Positions 10,338 through 19,806 of a stretch of DNA of 64,000 bases are shown piece after piece. The DNA is from Candidatus Gastranaerophilales bacterium (GTDB lineage Bacteria > Cyanobacteriota > Vampirovibrionia > Gastranaerophilales > Gastranaerophilaceae), in contig CALUTG010000004.1 of assembly GCA_944323615.1 (NCBI GenBank), positions 1 through 64,000 of the forward strand, written 5' to 3'. The position numbers and the translations under genes were made by a program. How positions within the stretch are numbered: position 1 is the stretch's first letter; each line of letters begins with the position of its first letter. The notes beneath the pieces are model-generated. The model was not told the origin of the DNA. It worked only from the letters and a program-made list of their open reading frames with translations, and searched no databases.

Positions 10338-11041
10338 TATACTCCTTGTTTTTCTCTTGTCGGCATTCTTCCGCAGGATTTGTCTTCATCACAATAACCA
10401 AGACGTTCGCATTTCGGTACCAAGTAAGGTTTAAGCCATGGTTCTTCTGCGACAAGTGCTTCGCACATCATTTTAATCATTGTCCTAATTTCGTATTGAG
10501 CTCTTGTACAGAGTCTCAAGTTAGCCAGGTGAATCATTTCTCTAAGATTTAAACTTGCTACGATAGAAGAAGCAGCTGCATTTGGAAGAACGGCTCTTGC
10601 ATCTTCGGCAGGGATGCCGGCTTCTGTAAATTCGCAGTACAGTTTTGAAATTTCTCCCATAAAATTGAGGAATTTTTCTTTTAATTCAGGATTCCTCTCA
10701 ATTGTCGGCGGGATAATAAAATCAAATTGGCCTTTTTCTTTTACATATCTTTGTGATTTCTGAGAAAAAGACATGTGTCTGTGTCTTACGAGCTGGTGTG
10801 TACACGCTCTTGAAACGTTAGAAATTGCAAAAGTCACCTGGATATGTTCAATAGTTGAATAATGGCCTGAAGAAATTACGCGCTCAATCAGCTTAAGCAT
10901 TTTTTCTTCATCATCAGTGCTGTTATAAATATTTATCGGAATATCAGCGCTATAGCAGGTTCTGCATGCTGTGTAAATCGTCTTAATCATGTTTTCCGGT
11001 TTAGAAATTAAATGAACAACCGGCTTGTTATTTCCATCCAT
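10337..11041 (-). CDS. thyX: Flavin-dependent thymidylate synthase ThyX
   Basis: A 234-residue protein carrying the diagnostic RHR-x7-S motif (RHRHMSFSQKS), which binds FAD and dUMP. It methylates dUMP to dTMP using methylene-tetrahydrofolate and NAD(P)H, the alternative to ThyA. The C terminus has a Cys-rich extension (PKCERLGYCDEDKSCGR). It is translationally coupled to the downstream binding protein, a link without obvious functional logic. The dCMP deaminase at 14164 supplies the same pathway. Confidence 0.97.
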   Translation of the reverse strand: MDGNNKPVVHLISKPENMIKTIYTACRTCYSADIPINIYNSTDDEEKMLKLIERVISSGHYSTIEHIQVTFAISNVSRACTHQLVRHRHMSFSQKSQRYVKEKGQFDFIIPPTIERNPELKEKFLNFMGEISKLYCEFTEAGIPAEDARAVLPNAAASSIVASLNLREMIHLANLRLCTRAQYEIRTMIKMMCEALVAEEPWLKPYLVPKCERLGYCDEDKSCGRMPTREKQGV

Positions 11042-11076
11042 TCTTAGTCTCTCTCCCTAATAAGTTTTTTAATTTT

Positions 11077-11409
11077 TTATATAGAAGTTGTTGAAAAAGC
11101 AGCAGCTTCTTCGTATGGGTTTTCAGCTCCGTTATCTTGAGCAATTTTGTATGCAGCATCAAACATTTTGTCGGAATTTTCTGCAATTTGAGGGTTTTCC
11201 ATAAGTACTTTTAAGTCGTTATTAATATTGTCAGTTCCTTTAAACAACATGGAACGCCCTAGAGCTTCTGCCTGCATGTTGGAAAAATCTGTAAGCTGCT
11301 GTTTTCCGGATTCTGCCGGTTCTGCCACTTCAGGTTCCGGATTCTGCTTTTGTATTCCGCTGTAATTAAACTGATTAGCACTAATTTTGGGACCATTTAC
11401 TTCGCTCAT
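11077..11409 (-). CDS. Small acidic protein of unknown function
   Basis: A 110-residue hydrophilic protein (MSEVNGPKISANQFNYSG...) with a Pro/Glu-rich stretch (PEPEVAEPAESGKQQ) and a helical C-terminal half rich in Asn, Ala and Glu. There is no signal peptide or membrane span. It lies 35 bases upstream of thyX on the same strand and could share its promoter. No family recognised. Confidence 0.6.
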   Translation of the reverse strand: MSEVNGPKISANQFNYSGIQKQNPEPEVAEPAESGKQQLTDFSNMQAEALGRSMLFKGTDNINNDLKVLMENPQIAENSDKMFDAAYKIAQDNGAENPYEEAAAFSTTSI

Positions 11410-11658
11410 GCATTACCTCGCTTTATATATTCTTTTTTCATTATATCACTTCTCGTGTTTTATCAACCATCCATTTGTTCTAAAACTTATAATAAAATTT
11501 TTTTGCTAGTAAATGCAAAAAAATTTACATTTTTTTACTAATCTTTAAAAGACATTTAGTCTTAAATAAAAATCTTATTATTTACCTCTTATGCAAAATA
11601 TGATAAACTTAAAATTAATATTGAATTTTATATAATAACAATTAAGAGGGTTTTATAA

Positions 11659-12477
11659 ATGAAAAAAATAGCATTTACACTTGCAGAAATGCTTTTCACA
11701 CTAACTATTGTGGGAATAGTTGCAGCAATTACTATTCCTACAATAGTAAGTTCTTCCCAGAATCAAAAAAATGCAGCAGCACTTTCCGTTGCAGTTTCAG
11801 ATTGGGAAAGCGCAATGGCTGCTATGATGTCAAAAAACGGGGCAACGGACATATTGGAAACTTCTGTATGGAAAGAAATGCCGGATAAATTGGATAATTC
11901 CAGTTCTGATGCTGATATACAAAAATTTGTTGCAGGAATATCTGAGTATTTGACAATAGTAGATTATTATAAAGATTATGAGACTCTTTACGGAAGCAGT
12001 TCTTTACCAAAAGAGATAAATGGTACAGATGCTCCTAGTTTACAACCTGACGGTGTATTATTGGTATCCAAAAAAGGATTCGTCTATTGTATAGAAGTAC
12101 TCGACTCAAAAAACGGGTATAAAACAGGTATTCATTTAATTAAAGATGAAGAAGGTCGTCCATTTGACTCTGAACATGTTGAAAATACCGAGGCTTCTGT
12201 ATTAGAAGCAGGGGGAAGATTATACAATATTGCTGCTACTGTAACCATTGATACAAATGGAATCAATAAGCCAAATATGTGGGGAAGAGATTCGTTTCCG
12301 TTTTATCTAGGTTCTGATGGTATTTTATATCCAGAAGGCGGATTTGATGCTTCTGTTTTCTTTAGAGGAGATGACAGTGCAACCTGGAAGAATAATCGGT
12401 GTACTGATTCAAAACTCTTGACTGGACGAGAGTGTACGGCACGGCTTATTGAAAACGGATATAAAGTAGATTATTAA
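11659..12477 (+). CDS. Pilin-like protein with type IV N terminus
   Basis: A 272-residue protein with a class III signal: MKKIAFTLAEMLFTLTIVGIVAAITIPTI. Prepilin peptidase would cut before the Phe of FTLAE; the preceding residue is Ala where Gly is usual. After the hydrophobic helix comes a variable globular domain with one conserved patch shared with the next gene (VTIDTNGINKPNMWGRD, then CTARLIENGYKVDY). An AAGAGGG site and a TATAAT at 11631-11636 precede it. It is probably a minor pilin or pseudopilin; no assembly ATPase is nearby. Confidence 0.88.
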   Translation: MKKIAFTLAEMLFTLTIVGIVAAITIPTIVSSSQNQKNAAALSVAVSDWESAMAAMMSKNGATDILETSVWKEMPDKLDNSSSDADIQKFVAGISEYLTIVDYYKDYETLYGSSSLPKEINGTDAPSLQPDGVLLVSKKGFVYCIEVLDSKNGYKTGIHLIKDEEGRPFDSEHVENTEASVLEAGGRLYNIAATVTIDTNGINKPNMWGRDSFPFYLGSDGILYPEGGFDASVFFRGDDSATWKNNRCTDSKLLTGRECTARLIENGYKVDY

Positions 12478-12497
12478 TATAGAAAGGTATTTATTTT

Positions 12498-13250
12498 ATG
12501 AAAAAACAAGGTTTTACTCTGGCAGAGGTTCTGATAACGCTTAGTATAATAGGTGTAATTGCAGCATTAACAACACCTACTCTGGTTACTTCAGTTCGAA
12601 ACCAAACTAATGCGTCTAAGTTAACCTCAGCTATTTCTAATTTGGAAAATGCTTTTACATCAATTGTCGTAAATGAGGGGGTTGACGATATTAGTGATAC
12701 AGAACTCTGGAGCTATTGGGGAAATGTTGACAATTTTGCAGGAGAAATCGGCAAGTATTTAAAAGTAATCAGCTATGACAGTGCTGAAGAAGCATCAATA
12801 CCTTCCGGCTATACAAACGGAGTAAAAACAATAAGCGGAACGGCTCTTACTTCCATGCCAAATATAACAGGTGCATATATTTCTCTTACGCTTCCTTCCG
12901 GTGCTGTTGCTTATATTGCATCTGATGGCACTACTAAGACCACCGCTGAAGAAGAAACAATCCAGAAAGCAGGCGGAGCTTTATTCTCATCACCGGCTTA
13001 TGTAACAATTGATGTTAATGGGGTCGAAGCTCCTAATAGAGTAGGTCGCGATATTTTCTGTTTTATAATGGGACAAGAAGGGAAATTCTATCCATTTGGC
13101 GGTAAGGATGTAGCCATATTCAAAGGTAAGGAGGCAAATTCAGTTTGGAACAACAATGACGGAATCTATCCTTGTACAGATACAACAAAAGGAAATGGTG
13201 AGGGCTGTACTGCGCGTTTAATAGAGGAAAATTTCAAAATGAATTACTAA
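12498..13250 (+). CDS. Pilin-like protein, paralogue of the preceding gene
   Basis: A 250-residue protein with the canonical prepilin signal KKQGFTLAEVLITLSIIGVIAAL, where Gly-Phe is the cleavage site. The C-terminal half repeats the pattern of its neighbour (VTIDVNGVEAPNRVGRD, then GCTARLIEENFKMNY), so the two arose by duplication. The gap is 20 bases. Together they suggest a two-component minor pilin set whose variable middles may bind something outside the cell. Confidence 0.9.
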   Translation: MKKQGFTLAEVLITLSIIGVIAALTTPTLVTSVRNQTNASKLTSAISNLENAFTSIVVNEGVDDISDTELWSYWGNVDNFAGEIGKYLKVISYDSAEEASIPSGYTNGVKTISGTALTSMPNITGAYISLTLPSGAVAYIASDGTTKTTAEEETIQKAGGALFSSPAYVTIDVNGVEAPNRVGRDIFCFIMGQEGKFYPFGGKDVAIFKGKEANSVWNNNDGIYPCTDTTKGNGEGCTARLIEENFKMNY

Positions 13251-13251
13251 T

Positions 13252-14097
13252 ATGTTAAAAAAAATTTTCGGGAAATTTTTAATACATACAGTTTTAATAA
13301 TAATTTCTTTGTTGTCGGTATTTCCGTTTATTTGGCTTACCTCAACATCTTTTAAAGGAATTAACGAAGATATTTTTGCATATCCGCCTCAGATAATCCC
13401 GCAAGATTTTACTTTTATAAACTATATTGATGTCTGGCAAAAAGTAAATTTTATAGGATACTTTGTAAACAGTATGATAGTTGCGGCACTTACCGTGCTG
13501 CTAAATCTCATTCTATCATCTCTTGCGGCATACCCGCTTGCTAAAATGAGTTTTAAAGGGAAAAAGTTTGTATTCTTTTCTATCCTTGCCACAATTATGA
13601 TACCATTTCAGGCAATAATGCTTCCGGTTTATATTATTACATTAAAGCTTCGTTTAATTGATAGTGTTAATAATGTTATGGGTTATATCGGACTTGTCAT
13701 GCCTTTTGCAGTAAGTGCTTTTGGAATTTTCTTTATGAGACAAGCGTTTTTAAAGGTGCCTAAAGAGGTTGAAGAAGCTGCGATTGTGGATGGCTGCAAT
13801 GTTTTTCAAATGTTTTGTAGGGTTGTTCTCCCTATGGTTAAACCGACCCTTGCTGTCTTAGCCGTATTTACTTTCATTGGCTCTTGGGGAGAATTTTTAT
13901 GGCCAAGCATTTTGCTTACTAAGGATTCAATGTATACCCTGCCGGTCGGAATCAATAATCTGCAGGGAATGTTTTCTGCTAACTGGAGATTTATTGCTGC
14001 AGGTTCGATTATTGCAACGATTCCTATTATCATATTTTTCTTGTTTATGCAGAGATACTTCATTTCCGGAGAAAACGACGGGGCTGTCAAGGGGTAA
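13252..14097 (+). CDS. Carbohydrate ABC transporter permease (MalG/UgpE type)
   Basis: A 281-residue membrane protein with six predicted spans and the EAA loop that docks the ATPase (VEEAAIVDGCNVFQMFCRVVLP, around residues 165-190), followed by GSWGEFLWPSILL. This is the second permease of CUT1 sugar transporters. The MalF partner, binding protein and ATPase are missing from the window. The gene begins one base after the pilin stop, so it is co-translated with the pilins, an odd pairing. Confidence 0.92.
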   Translation: MLKKIFGKFLIHTVLIIISLLSVFPFIWLTSTSFKGINEDIFAYPPQIIPQDFTFINYIDVWQKVNFIGYFVNSMIVAALTVLLNLILSSLAAYPLAKMSFKGKKFVFFSILATIMIPFQAIMLPVYIITLKLRLIDSVNNVMGYIGLVMPFAVSAFGIFFMRQAFLKVPKEVEEAAIVDGCNVFQMFCRVVLPMVKPTLAVLAVFTFIGSWGEFLWPSILLTKDSMYTLPVGINNLQGMFSANWRFIAAGSIIATIPIIIFFLFMQRYFISGENDGAVKG

Positions 14098-14163
14098 AGT
14101 GGAAAAGGGGTAAATCAAGAATTGTATTTGATATACCGTAAAGGCGGGCTGATTCTGTATGTA

Positions 14164-14616
14164 CTACAATACAGGATTTTCCAGCTCGCGTTTAATATCT
14201 TCTACTGAAACATGAACAATAGGGGAATTATCATCTTTTTTAAGGTATACATCTACAATTCCTGCCTGTACGATAAATCTCTTACATAGAATGCAAATAA
14301 AATCATGTCCGTAAATATACATTGTAGCCCCCATGGATCTATCCTGACCGGCCTGTATAATAGCATTTTGTTCTGCATGAATTGAACGGCAAGTTTCGTA
14401 TCTTGTACCTGAAGGTATTTTATTTTCTATTCTGTAGCATTTGCCTCTTTCATAACAAGATTCGACACCGGAAGGAGTCCCATTATATCCGGTGGCCTTA
14501 ATTTTTTTATCCTGTCCTACTATAACTGCACCAACCTGTGCACGTAAACAATTTGAACGAGAAGCACAGGTTTTTGCCATATCTAGAAAATAATCTGTCC
14601 AGGATTTTATAGCCAT
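14164..14616 (-). CDS. dCMP deaminase-family protein
   Basis: A 150-residue zinc deaminase with SIHAEQNAI (catalytic His-Ala-Glu) and a downstream CILC pair in place of PCxxC, plus an additional Cys/His cluster (SCYERGKCYR) typical of the ComEB/dCMP deaminase type. It converts dCMP to dUMP, the substrate of ThyX encoded 3.3 kb away. Proline of the PCxxC motif is replaced by Ile, which I read as conservative. GGAG precedes the start. Confidence 0.88.
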   Translation of the reverse strand: MAIKSWTDYFLDMAKTCASRSNCLRAQVGAVIVGQDKKIKATGYNGTPSGVESCYERGKCYRIENKIPSGTRYETCRSIHAEQNAIIQAGQDRSMGATMYIYGHDFICILCKRFIVQAGIVDVYLKKDDNSPIVHVSVEDIKRELENPVL

Positions 14617-14823
14617 TTTTCTACTCCAACTTTTTTAAATCTGCTTATATTATACAGCGAATAAATAATTAAGTAAGTAATGAGGAAATAATGAACGATG
14701 AGTGCTCTAACTTTATTTCCTATGTTACACAAAAATTATTGTGGATTATAAATCAAGTAAAATATTTTCTAAATAGAAGCTACAATAATAAAGCATGTAC
14801 TAGAACTAAATTTTCAGGAAAAA

Positions 14824-15978
14824 TCAATATGTAATTTTCCCAAGCACGGTTCTTTTTCCCGCCCCGGTGCAGCAAGGAAGATTGTTCGGAATATTATAAT
14901 AAGTACAATAGCCAAGGAGGGCAAAAGCCATAACTTCTTTAAAGTTATTGGAAATTCCGTACTCTTCATGAGTTTTAAGTTCTATCCTTTTAGGAAGATG
15001 ACTTCTCAAAAACTTCATCATTGTTTTATTATACGCTCCGCCTCCGCCTATAACAGCTGTATCTATATGGATTGAGGGATAAATAAATCTTTCGTATGCC
15101 TGTGCAATTGTTTTTGCGGTTAATGCAGTAAGAGTTGCAATAATATCTTTAGGGTCAGCCGGTGCGGTTTTTAGAATATTTTCTATATACTTATTAGAAA
15201 AATACTCTCTTCCGGTTGTTTTGGGCGGTTCAATAAAATAGTATTCATCCTGTAAAAGACAATCAAGCCAGCTTTCACAAACCTGCCCCGCAGCGGCAAT
15301 TTCTCCGTCTTTGTCGTATTTTTGTCCGAAGAATTTTTGTACACAGTAATCAATCATAATATTTCCGCATCCTGTGTCAAACCCGAATGTATCGCACTCA
15401 TCGGAGACAACGGTTACATTTGAGATTCCGCCGATATTCTGTATTGCAAAGTTCTTGGAATTTTGGGATTCATCATGTGCCCATATTCCTCCTTTACCCC
15501 ACCACTTTTCATCTGCAAAACACACAAGCGGAGCTCCTTGACCGCCGTAAGCGATATCTTTCTCACGGAAATTAGAAATCACCATACATCCTGTTTCTTT
15601 TGCAATAACCGAGCTTTCACCTATTTGAAGGGTGCTTTTCAAAGAAATATTATCAAGTTTTTCGTCATAAGGATAATGATAAACCGTTTGTCCATGAGAA
15701 GAGATAAAATCAGGTTTTCCAAACTCCCCTATTAAAATATTGGCAGCATCTGCGAAACATTTTCCGACAGCAAAATTCAGCTGGCAGAGTTCTTTAATAT
15801 TTATCTCTCCGCGAAAAGCCTGAAAAAGTTTGGCTCTTATATGTTCGGGATAAGGATGATTTATTCCCTTAAGGAGTTTTACGCTCATATCAGGCGCAAC
15901 TTCGCAAATCCCCGCATCAATTGAGTCGCAGGAGGTTCCTGACATTAGAGCTATAACCGTTTTTGATTCTTTTTCCAT
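14824..15978 (-). CDS. anmK: Anhydro-N-acetylmuramic acid kinase
   Basis: A 384-residue sugar kinase of the ASKHA fold: IALMSGTSCDSIDAG (phosphate loop), SHGQTVYHYP, NIGGISNVTV, FGFDTGCGNIMIDY and GGGGAYNKTMM are AnmK blocks. It hydrolyses and phosphorylates anhydroMurNAc to MurNAc-6-phosphate in peptidoglycan recycling. I start at ATG 15978, whose first base is shared with the mnmE TGA; the GTG one codon earlier is an alternative. murQ is not in the window. Confidence 0.95.
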   Translation of the reverse strand: MEKESKTVIALMSGTSCDSIDAGICEVAPDMSVKLLKGINHPYPEHIRAKLFQAFRGEINIKELCQLNFAVGKCFADAANILIGEFGKPDFISSHGQTVYHYPYDEKLDNISLKSTLQIGESSVIAKETGCMVISNFREKDIAYGGQGAPLVCFADEKWWGKGGIWAHDESQNSKNFAIQNIGGISNVTVVSDECDTFGFDTGCGNIMIDYCVQKFFGQKYDKDGEIAAAGQVCESWLDCLLQDEYYFIEPPKTTGREYFSNKYIENILKTAPADPKDIIATLTALTAKTIAQAYERFIYPSIHIDTAVIGGGGAYNKTMMKFLRSHLPKRIELKTHEEYGISNNFKEVMAFALLGYCTYYNIPNNLPCCTGAGKRTVLGKITY

Positions 15979-17312
15979 CACTTACCTATACAGAAATTAT
16001 CAAAAATATTATTTAGAATATCATCCGTAATCAATTCGCCCGTAATCTCGTCCAGTGCAAGAATCGCGGATTTTACATCAATTGAGATTAAATCCTGCAG
16101 CTCTTTCAATTGAGCACCCAAAAGCGCTTGTTCAAGGGCAGTTTTTGCTCGGGCAAGGCAGACTTGCTGGCGGGAATTGGTTACAAATTCAAGATTATCC
16201 GGTTCAATATCACAAACCTGTTTTGTAATAAGTTCTTTAAGCTCGTTTATTCCTTCGCCTGTCTTTGCGGAAATATAATGAAGCCCCCCCTGTCTTTCTG
16301 ATACCAAATCACACTTGTTTGCGATTACAATATGTTTTTTATCTTCCGCAAGTTCAAGAATCTCTTCGTCTTCTTTAGTCATACCGGCTTGAGCATCATA
16401 AACAAAAATTACCAGATCAGCATCTTCCAGTGACTGTTTAGAGTATTCAATCCCGATTTTTTCCACCTTGGAAACATCTTCATCTTCTCTTATTCCCGCT
16501 GTATCAATGAGTGTAACAGGGATTCCCAAATCAAGAGTTTCCTTAAGTACATCTCTGGTTGTGCCGGCAATATCGGTTACTATTGCGCGGTCGAGGCTTA
16601 AAAGTGCATTAAAAATTGAAGATTTGCCGACATTCGGGCGCCCTGCAATTGTGACAGAAATCCCTTGTCTTAGTATGTTTGAAGTATCGGCATCCAGAAG
16701 CACGGAATCAATTTGGGAAATTATTTTGGTAAATGTTTCCGTAAGATAAGAATACTCCGGCTCTTTAACATCCTCCGGAAAATCAATTCCCGCCGTGATT
16801 CTTGATAAAACCTCAAAAATCTCGTTTCTTATATCATTAATTTTTTCTTTCAAAACCCCGGAAAGGTTTTTCATTGAAACCTTTGCAAACTCTTTGGTTT
16901 TAGAATGGATAATATCTGCCACGGCTTCTGCCTGAGATAAATCCATTCTTTTGTTAAGGAAAGCTCTTTTAGTGAATTCTCCCTTCTCTGCCATTCTTGC
17001 TCCGTTTTTGAGTACGAGATTAAGAATATTTCTTACAACGTTAACCCCGCCGTGGCACTGGATTTCTATAACATTTTCTCCGGTATAACTGTTTGGGGCG
17101 AAAAACGGAAGAACAATAACTTCGTCTATTTTAACTTCACCGTCTACAATCCATCCGTGGTTAAATTTTCTGGGCTCAAAGTTTGGATTTGAAAATATTT
17201 TTTCGATAATTTCAAACGCTTTTTCGCCGGAAATTCTTATTACTCCAACCCCGCCTGTGCCGAGCGGAGTTGATATTGCAGCAATTGTGTCAAATTCTTC
17301 TAAAATATTCAT
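15978..17312 (-). CDS. mnmE: tRNA modification GTPase MnmE
   Basis: A 444-residue GTPase: N-terminal formyl-THF-binding domain (DTIAAISTPLGTGGVGVIRISG), helical domain split by a Ras-like G domain (GRPNVGKSS, DTAGIRE, ANKCD), and the C-terminal FCIGK whose Cys is conserved. With MnmG it builds cmnm5 at U34 of tRNAs. It is first of a two-gene unit with anmK, sharing one base at the junction. Confidence 0.97.
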   Translation of the reverse strand: MNILEEFDTIAAISTPLGTGGVGVIRISGEKAFEIIEKIFSNPNFEPRKFNHGWIVDGEVKIDEVIVLPFFAPNSYTGENVIEIQCHGGVNVVRNILNLVLKNGARMAEKGEFTKRAFLNKRMDLSQAEAVADIIHSKTKEFAKVSMKNLSGVLKEKINDIRNEIFEVLSRITAGIDFPEDVKEPEYSYLTETFTKIISQIDSVLLDADTSNILRQGISVTIAGRPNVGKSSIFNALLSLDRAIVTDIAGTTRDVLKETLDLGIPVTLIDTAGIREDEDVSKVEKIGIEYSKQSLEDADLVIFVYDAQAGMTKEDEEILELAEDKKHIVIANKCDLVSERQGGLHYISAKTGEGINELKELITKQVCDIEPDNLEFVTNSRQQVCLARAKTALEQALLGAQLKELQDLISIDVKSAILALDEITGELITDDILNNIFDNFCIGK

Positions 17313-17344
17313 AAATTAATTATACAGGAAAAGCAAGAAATATG

Positions 17345-17430
17345 GGAGTCGTGCTTAAGTGACTAAGTGATTAAGTGATTGAATGACTAAGCCCCCCTCT
17401 CCTTACAGGAGAGGGCAGGAGTGAGGTGTC
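17345..17430. repeat. Low-complexity and palindromic intergenic repeats
   Basis: Irregular TAAGTGAC/TAAGTGATT iterations (17345-17390) followed by the perfect palindrome CCCTCTCCTTACAGGAGAGGG without its last base (17395-17415). Related copies occur near 6740, 57589 and 57737. Confidence 0.7.
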
Positions 17431-17508
17431 AATAACTCGTGAGCAAACCAGATTCAGGCTCGGGGGTAAATGGAGGGTCAGAATACCTGCTGCGGTGTCA
17501 ATTTGAAA

Positions 17509-17838
17509 TTATTTTCTGTGGTTAACAATTACTTCTGCAATCTTATAAAACAAAGCCAATTCTTCATCAGAGGCGCAGGAAATAAGTCTTGTAAGCTTAT
17601 TTCTCACCGGATTTGGAGCGGGGGTATTTTCTATACCGAAATCTTTGATATCAATAGGCAGTACACTTATAATCTTGAGAAACGTAGGCAGAGACGGGAT
17701 ATAGTCGCCTGTTTCAATACGGGATAATTGTTTTGAACTTATACCGATTTTTTCGGACAATTCTGCCTGGGTAAGCCTGGCTTCTTTTCTGGCTAACCGG
17801 ATTTTCTTGGCAATAAAATATTTGTCATCGAAAGCCAT
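17509..17838 (-). CDS. XRE-family transcriptional regulator
   Basis: A 109-residue protein with an N-terminal helix-turn-helix (IRLARKEARLTQAELSEKIGISSKQLSRIETGDYIPSLPTFLKI) and a C-terminal helical region (SDEELALFYKIAEVIV). ATG at 17838 has AGGAG five bases upstream; the GTG two codons earlier is less well placed. It faces away from the glycan locus that starts at 18012 and shares that intergenic region, so control of that locus is possible but unproven. Confidence 0.88.
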   Translation of the reverse strand: MAFDDKYFIAKKIRLARKEARLTQAELSEKIGISSKQLSRIETGDYIPSLPTFLKIISVLPIDIKDFGIENTPAPNPVRNKLTRLISCASDEELALFYKIAEVIVNHRK

Positions 17839-17942
17839 CGCCACTCCTACCCCTTAATCTGTCTTATTTGTTAAAAATACTATGTCAGCATAGATTAATA
17901 AACACTGTATATATTGAATATTACAATATTTCTATTTTTACA

Positions 17943-17971
17943 TTGACAAAACTCCTAGGCTAAACTAAAAT
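17943..17971 (+). promoter_or_regulatory. Sigma-70-type promoter of the glycan locus
   Basis: TTGACA (17943-17948), 17-base spacer, TAAAAT (17966-17971), 40 bases before the first glycosyltransferase. Confidence 0.8.
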
Positions 17972-18011
17972 CCATGGTATGCTTGCATGGAATATTTTAG
18001 AAAGGTAACGC

Positions 18012-18890
18012 ATGGAAAGAGATTTAAGCTCTGTTAAAGTATCTGTAATCGTTCCTGTTTATAATGCTGAAAAGTATGTTTCAAAATGTTTTGATTCACT
18101 GGTAAATCAATCTTTAAAAGATATTGAAATTATAGTTATTGATGACGGTTCAACCGACAAAACCCCGGAAATAGTAAAAGATTATGCAAACAAAGATGAA
18201 AGAATCAAAATAATAACTCAGACTAACCAAAAACAGGGTGCGGCAAGAAACAGGGGATTAGAAATTGCACAGGGTGAGTATGTAACCTTTGTAGATGCGG
18301 ATGACTGGATTGACGGGGATTATTTGGAAAAAATGTATAATGCCGTTAAAAAGTATAATGTAAATTCTGCTATTTCCTCTATGCGGCGTGAAAAAAAGAA
18401 TAGGTCAAGATGGCATATAAAATTCAATGAAGAAAAGTTATGCTATGGTCTAAATGAAATTTTAGAGGCTATAAACCTGCATTTGGAAGCAGGCGGCAGA
18501 TTATATAAATTTTCAGAAATAAAAGATTTGCGTTTTGCGGAAAACAGCTATTGGGAGGACGGATTTTATACAATACAGGCTTTGTATAAAGAGAAATCTC
18601 TTATAATTGTTCCGGATGCAGTTTACCATTATTTTTCAAATCCTGGCTCCACAATCAAAAAGAAACAAACTATTAAAAGCATAAAAGACTTAATCACAGC
18701 CAGAATGAATATAATAAACTTTGCTGAAGAAAAAGGTATAAAATTGTTAAATAAGGTTATATACAAGGAGCGGAGAGGATTATTTACTATAAAGCATTTT
18801 AAGCACCGTAAAGATTACTATTTTGGCGGAATAAAAATCTTTTCGAGAGAAAAAGTCTTTAATGAAGAGGATTTAAAACTATGCGAATAA
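18012..18890 (+). CDS. Glycosyltransferase family 2
   Basis: A 292-residue GT-A enzyme: KVSVIVPVYNAEKYVSKCFDSLVNQ, VIDDGSTDKTPEI for nucleotide-sugar binding, and FVDADDWI with the DxD metal motif. It opens the surface glycan locus behind a clean promoter and an AAAGG site. The donor and acceptor are not predictable. It overlaps the next gene by 10 bases, so the two are coupled. Confidence 0.93.
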   Translation: MERDLSSVKVSVIVPVYNAEKYVSKCFDSLVNQSLKDIEIIVIDDGSTDKTPEIVKDYANKDERIKIITQTNQKQGAARNRGLEIAQGEYVTFVDADDWIDGDYLEKMYNAVKKYNVNSAISSMRREKKNRSRWHIKFNEEKLCYGLNEILEAINLHLEAGGRLYKFSEIKDLRFAENSYWEDGFYTIQALYKEKSLIIVPDAVYHYFSNPGSTIKKKQTIKSIKDLITARMNIINFAEEKGIKLLNKVIYKERRGLFTIKHFKHRKDYYFGGIKIFSREKVFNEEDLKLCE

Positions 18891-19726
18891 ATTTTGTTCA
18901 AGAAATAATTGATTTATTTAGGCATAAAATTCCGACTCTTAAGACCCTTGTTAATAAAAAACAAGGATATGAACAAAAAGATTCTAAATATATAAATACA
19001 CTAATTCTTGGTTCTTCTCATTTAGCTTGCGGATATCGGGCAAAAGCCGGAGAGTTTAATTTTGCCTCCCCTTCTCAAGATTTGTACTATGCCTATAATC
19101 TCTACCGCACTTTTAATACCGCATCCGTCAAAGATATAATCCTTTCATTTTCTGTTTTTACCCCGGGACATATTTTGATTATGACGCGTATGGCAAAATT
19201 TTGTGTTTTGTACAAAATTATTTTTGGAATTGAATATCAAGATGTTAAAATCGCGGAAAAGAAGGGGCTTATAAAGCTGGAAAAACGATACAGAAAAGAA
19301 ATCAATAGATATATAAAGAAGGAAATGCCGGATTTAAAAAATTATTATGGCAATCTTCAGACCTATCCCAAAGACGAATTTGCAATAAAAAAAGTAAGAG
19401 AAATAGCATTAAAACATTATAAAAATAATCAAAGAAACAATAATCAGATGGATTATTTAATAAAACTTCTGGATGATGCCAGAAATTGCAATCAAAAAGT
19501 ATGTATAGTTATCCCTCCCGTAACCGAAGAATATAGATCCTTTATTCCATCTGAAGACGTTTTGTTCTCTAAACTTTATAAGGCATGTGAAGGATATAAT
19601 AATGTAAAGATTTTAAATTTTTACAATAGTAAGGATTTTGAACACTCGGATTTTTGTGACGGAAATCATGTCAAACTAAAAGGTGCGGAAAAATTAACAA
19701 ATTTAATACGTGAACAAAAATCGTAA
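18881..19726 (+). CDS. SGNH-hydrolase-like glycan-locus protein
   Basis: A 281-residue protein without a signal peptide. LILGSSH (residues 42-47) fits the block I Ser of SGNH/GDSL hydrolases and DFCDGNHVKLKGA (257-269) fits the block V Asp-x-x-His. Such proteins in polysaccharide loci usually act as O-acetyl transferases or esterases. The sequence between is poorly conserved, so the assignment rests on two motifs. Its position between glycosyltransferases supports glycan decoration. Confidence 0.65.
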   Translation: MRINFVQEIIDLFRHKIPTLKTLVNKKQGYEQKDSKYINTLILGSSHLACGYRAKAGEFNFASPSQDLYYAYNLYRTFNTASVKDIILSFSVFTPGHILIMTRMAKFCVLYKIIFGIEYQDVKIAEKKGLIKLEKRYRKEINRYIKKEMPDLKNYYGNLQTYPKDEFAIKKVREIALKHYKNNQRNNNQMDYLIKLLDDARNCNQKVCIVIPPVTEEYRSFIPSEDVLFSKLYKACEGYNNVKILNFYNSKDFEHSDFCDGNHVKLKGAEKLTNLIREQKS

Positions 19727-19754
19727 ACTGTTTGAATTTTAAATAATCTTTATA

Positions 19755-19783
19755 TTTACTCTTTAGCTATTTTCCTGTAAAAT
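19755..19783 (+). promoter_or_regulatory. Internal promoter before the GT9 gene
   Basis: TTTACT (19755-19760), 17-base spacer, TAAAAT (19778-19783), 24 bases before ATG. It would let the distal part of the glycan locus be transcribed independently. Confidence 0.6.
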
Positions 19784-19806
19784 ATAGACACTATTTTGAG
19801 GTTAGG

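Noticed and set aside
9543-11041. A complete amino-acid ABC transporter with the binding protein
   Set aside because: Flanking genes are thyX and higBA; no permease or ATPase is present.
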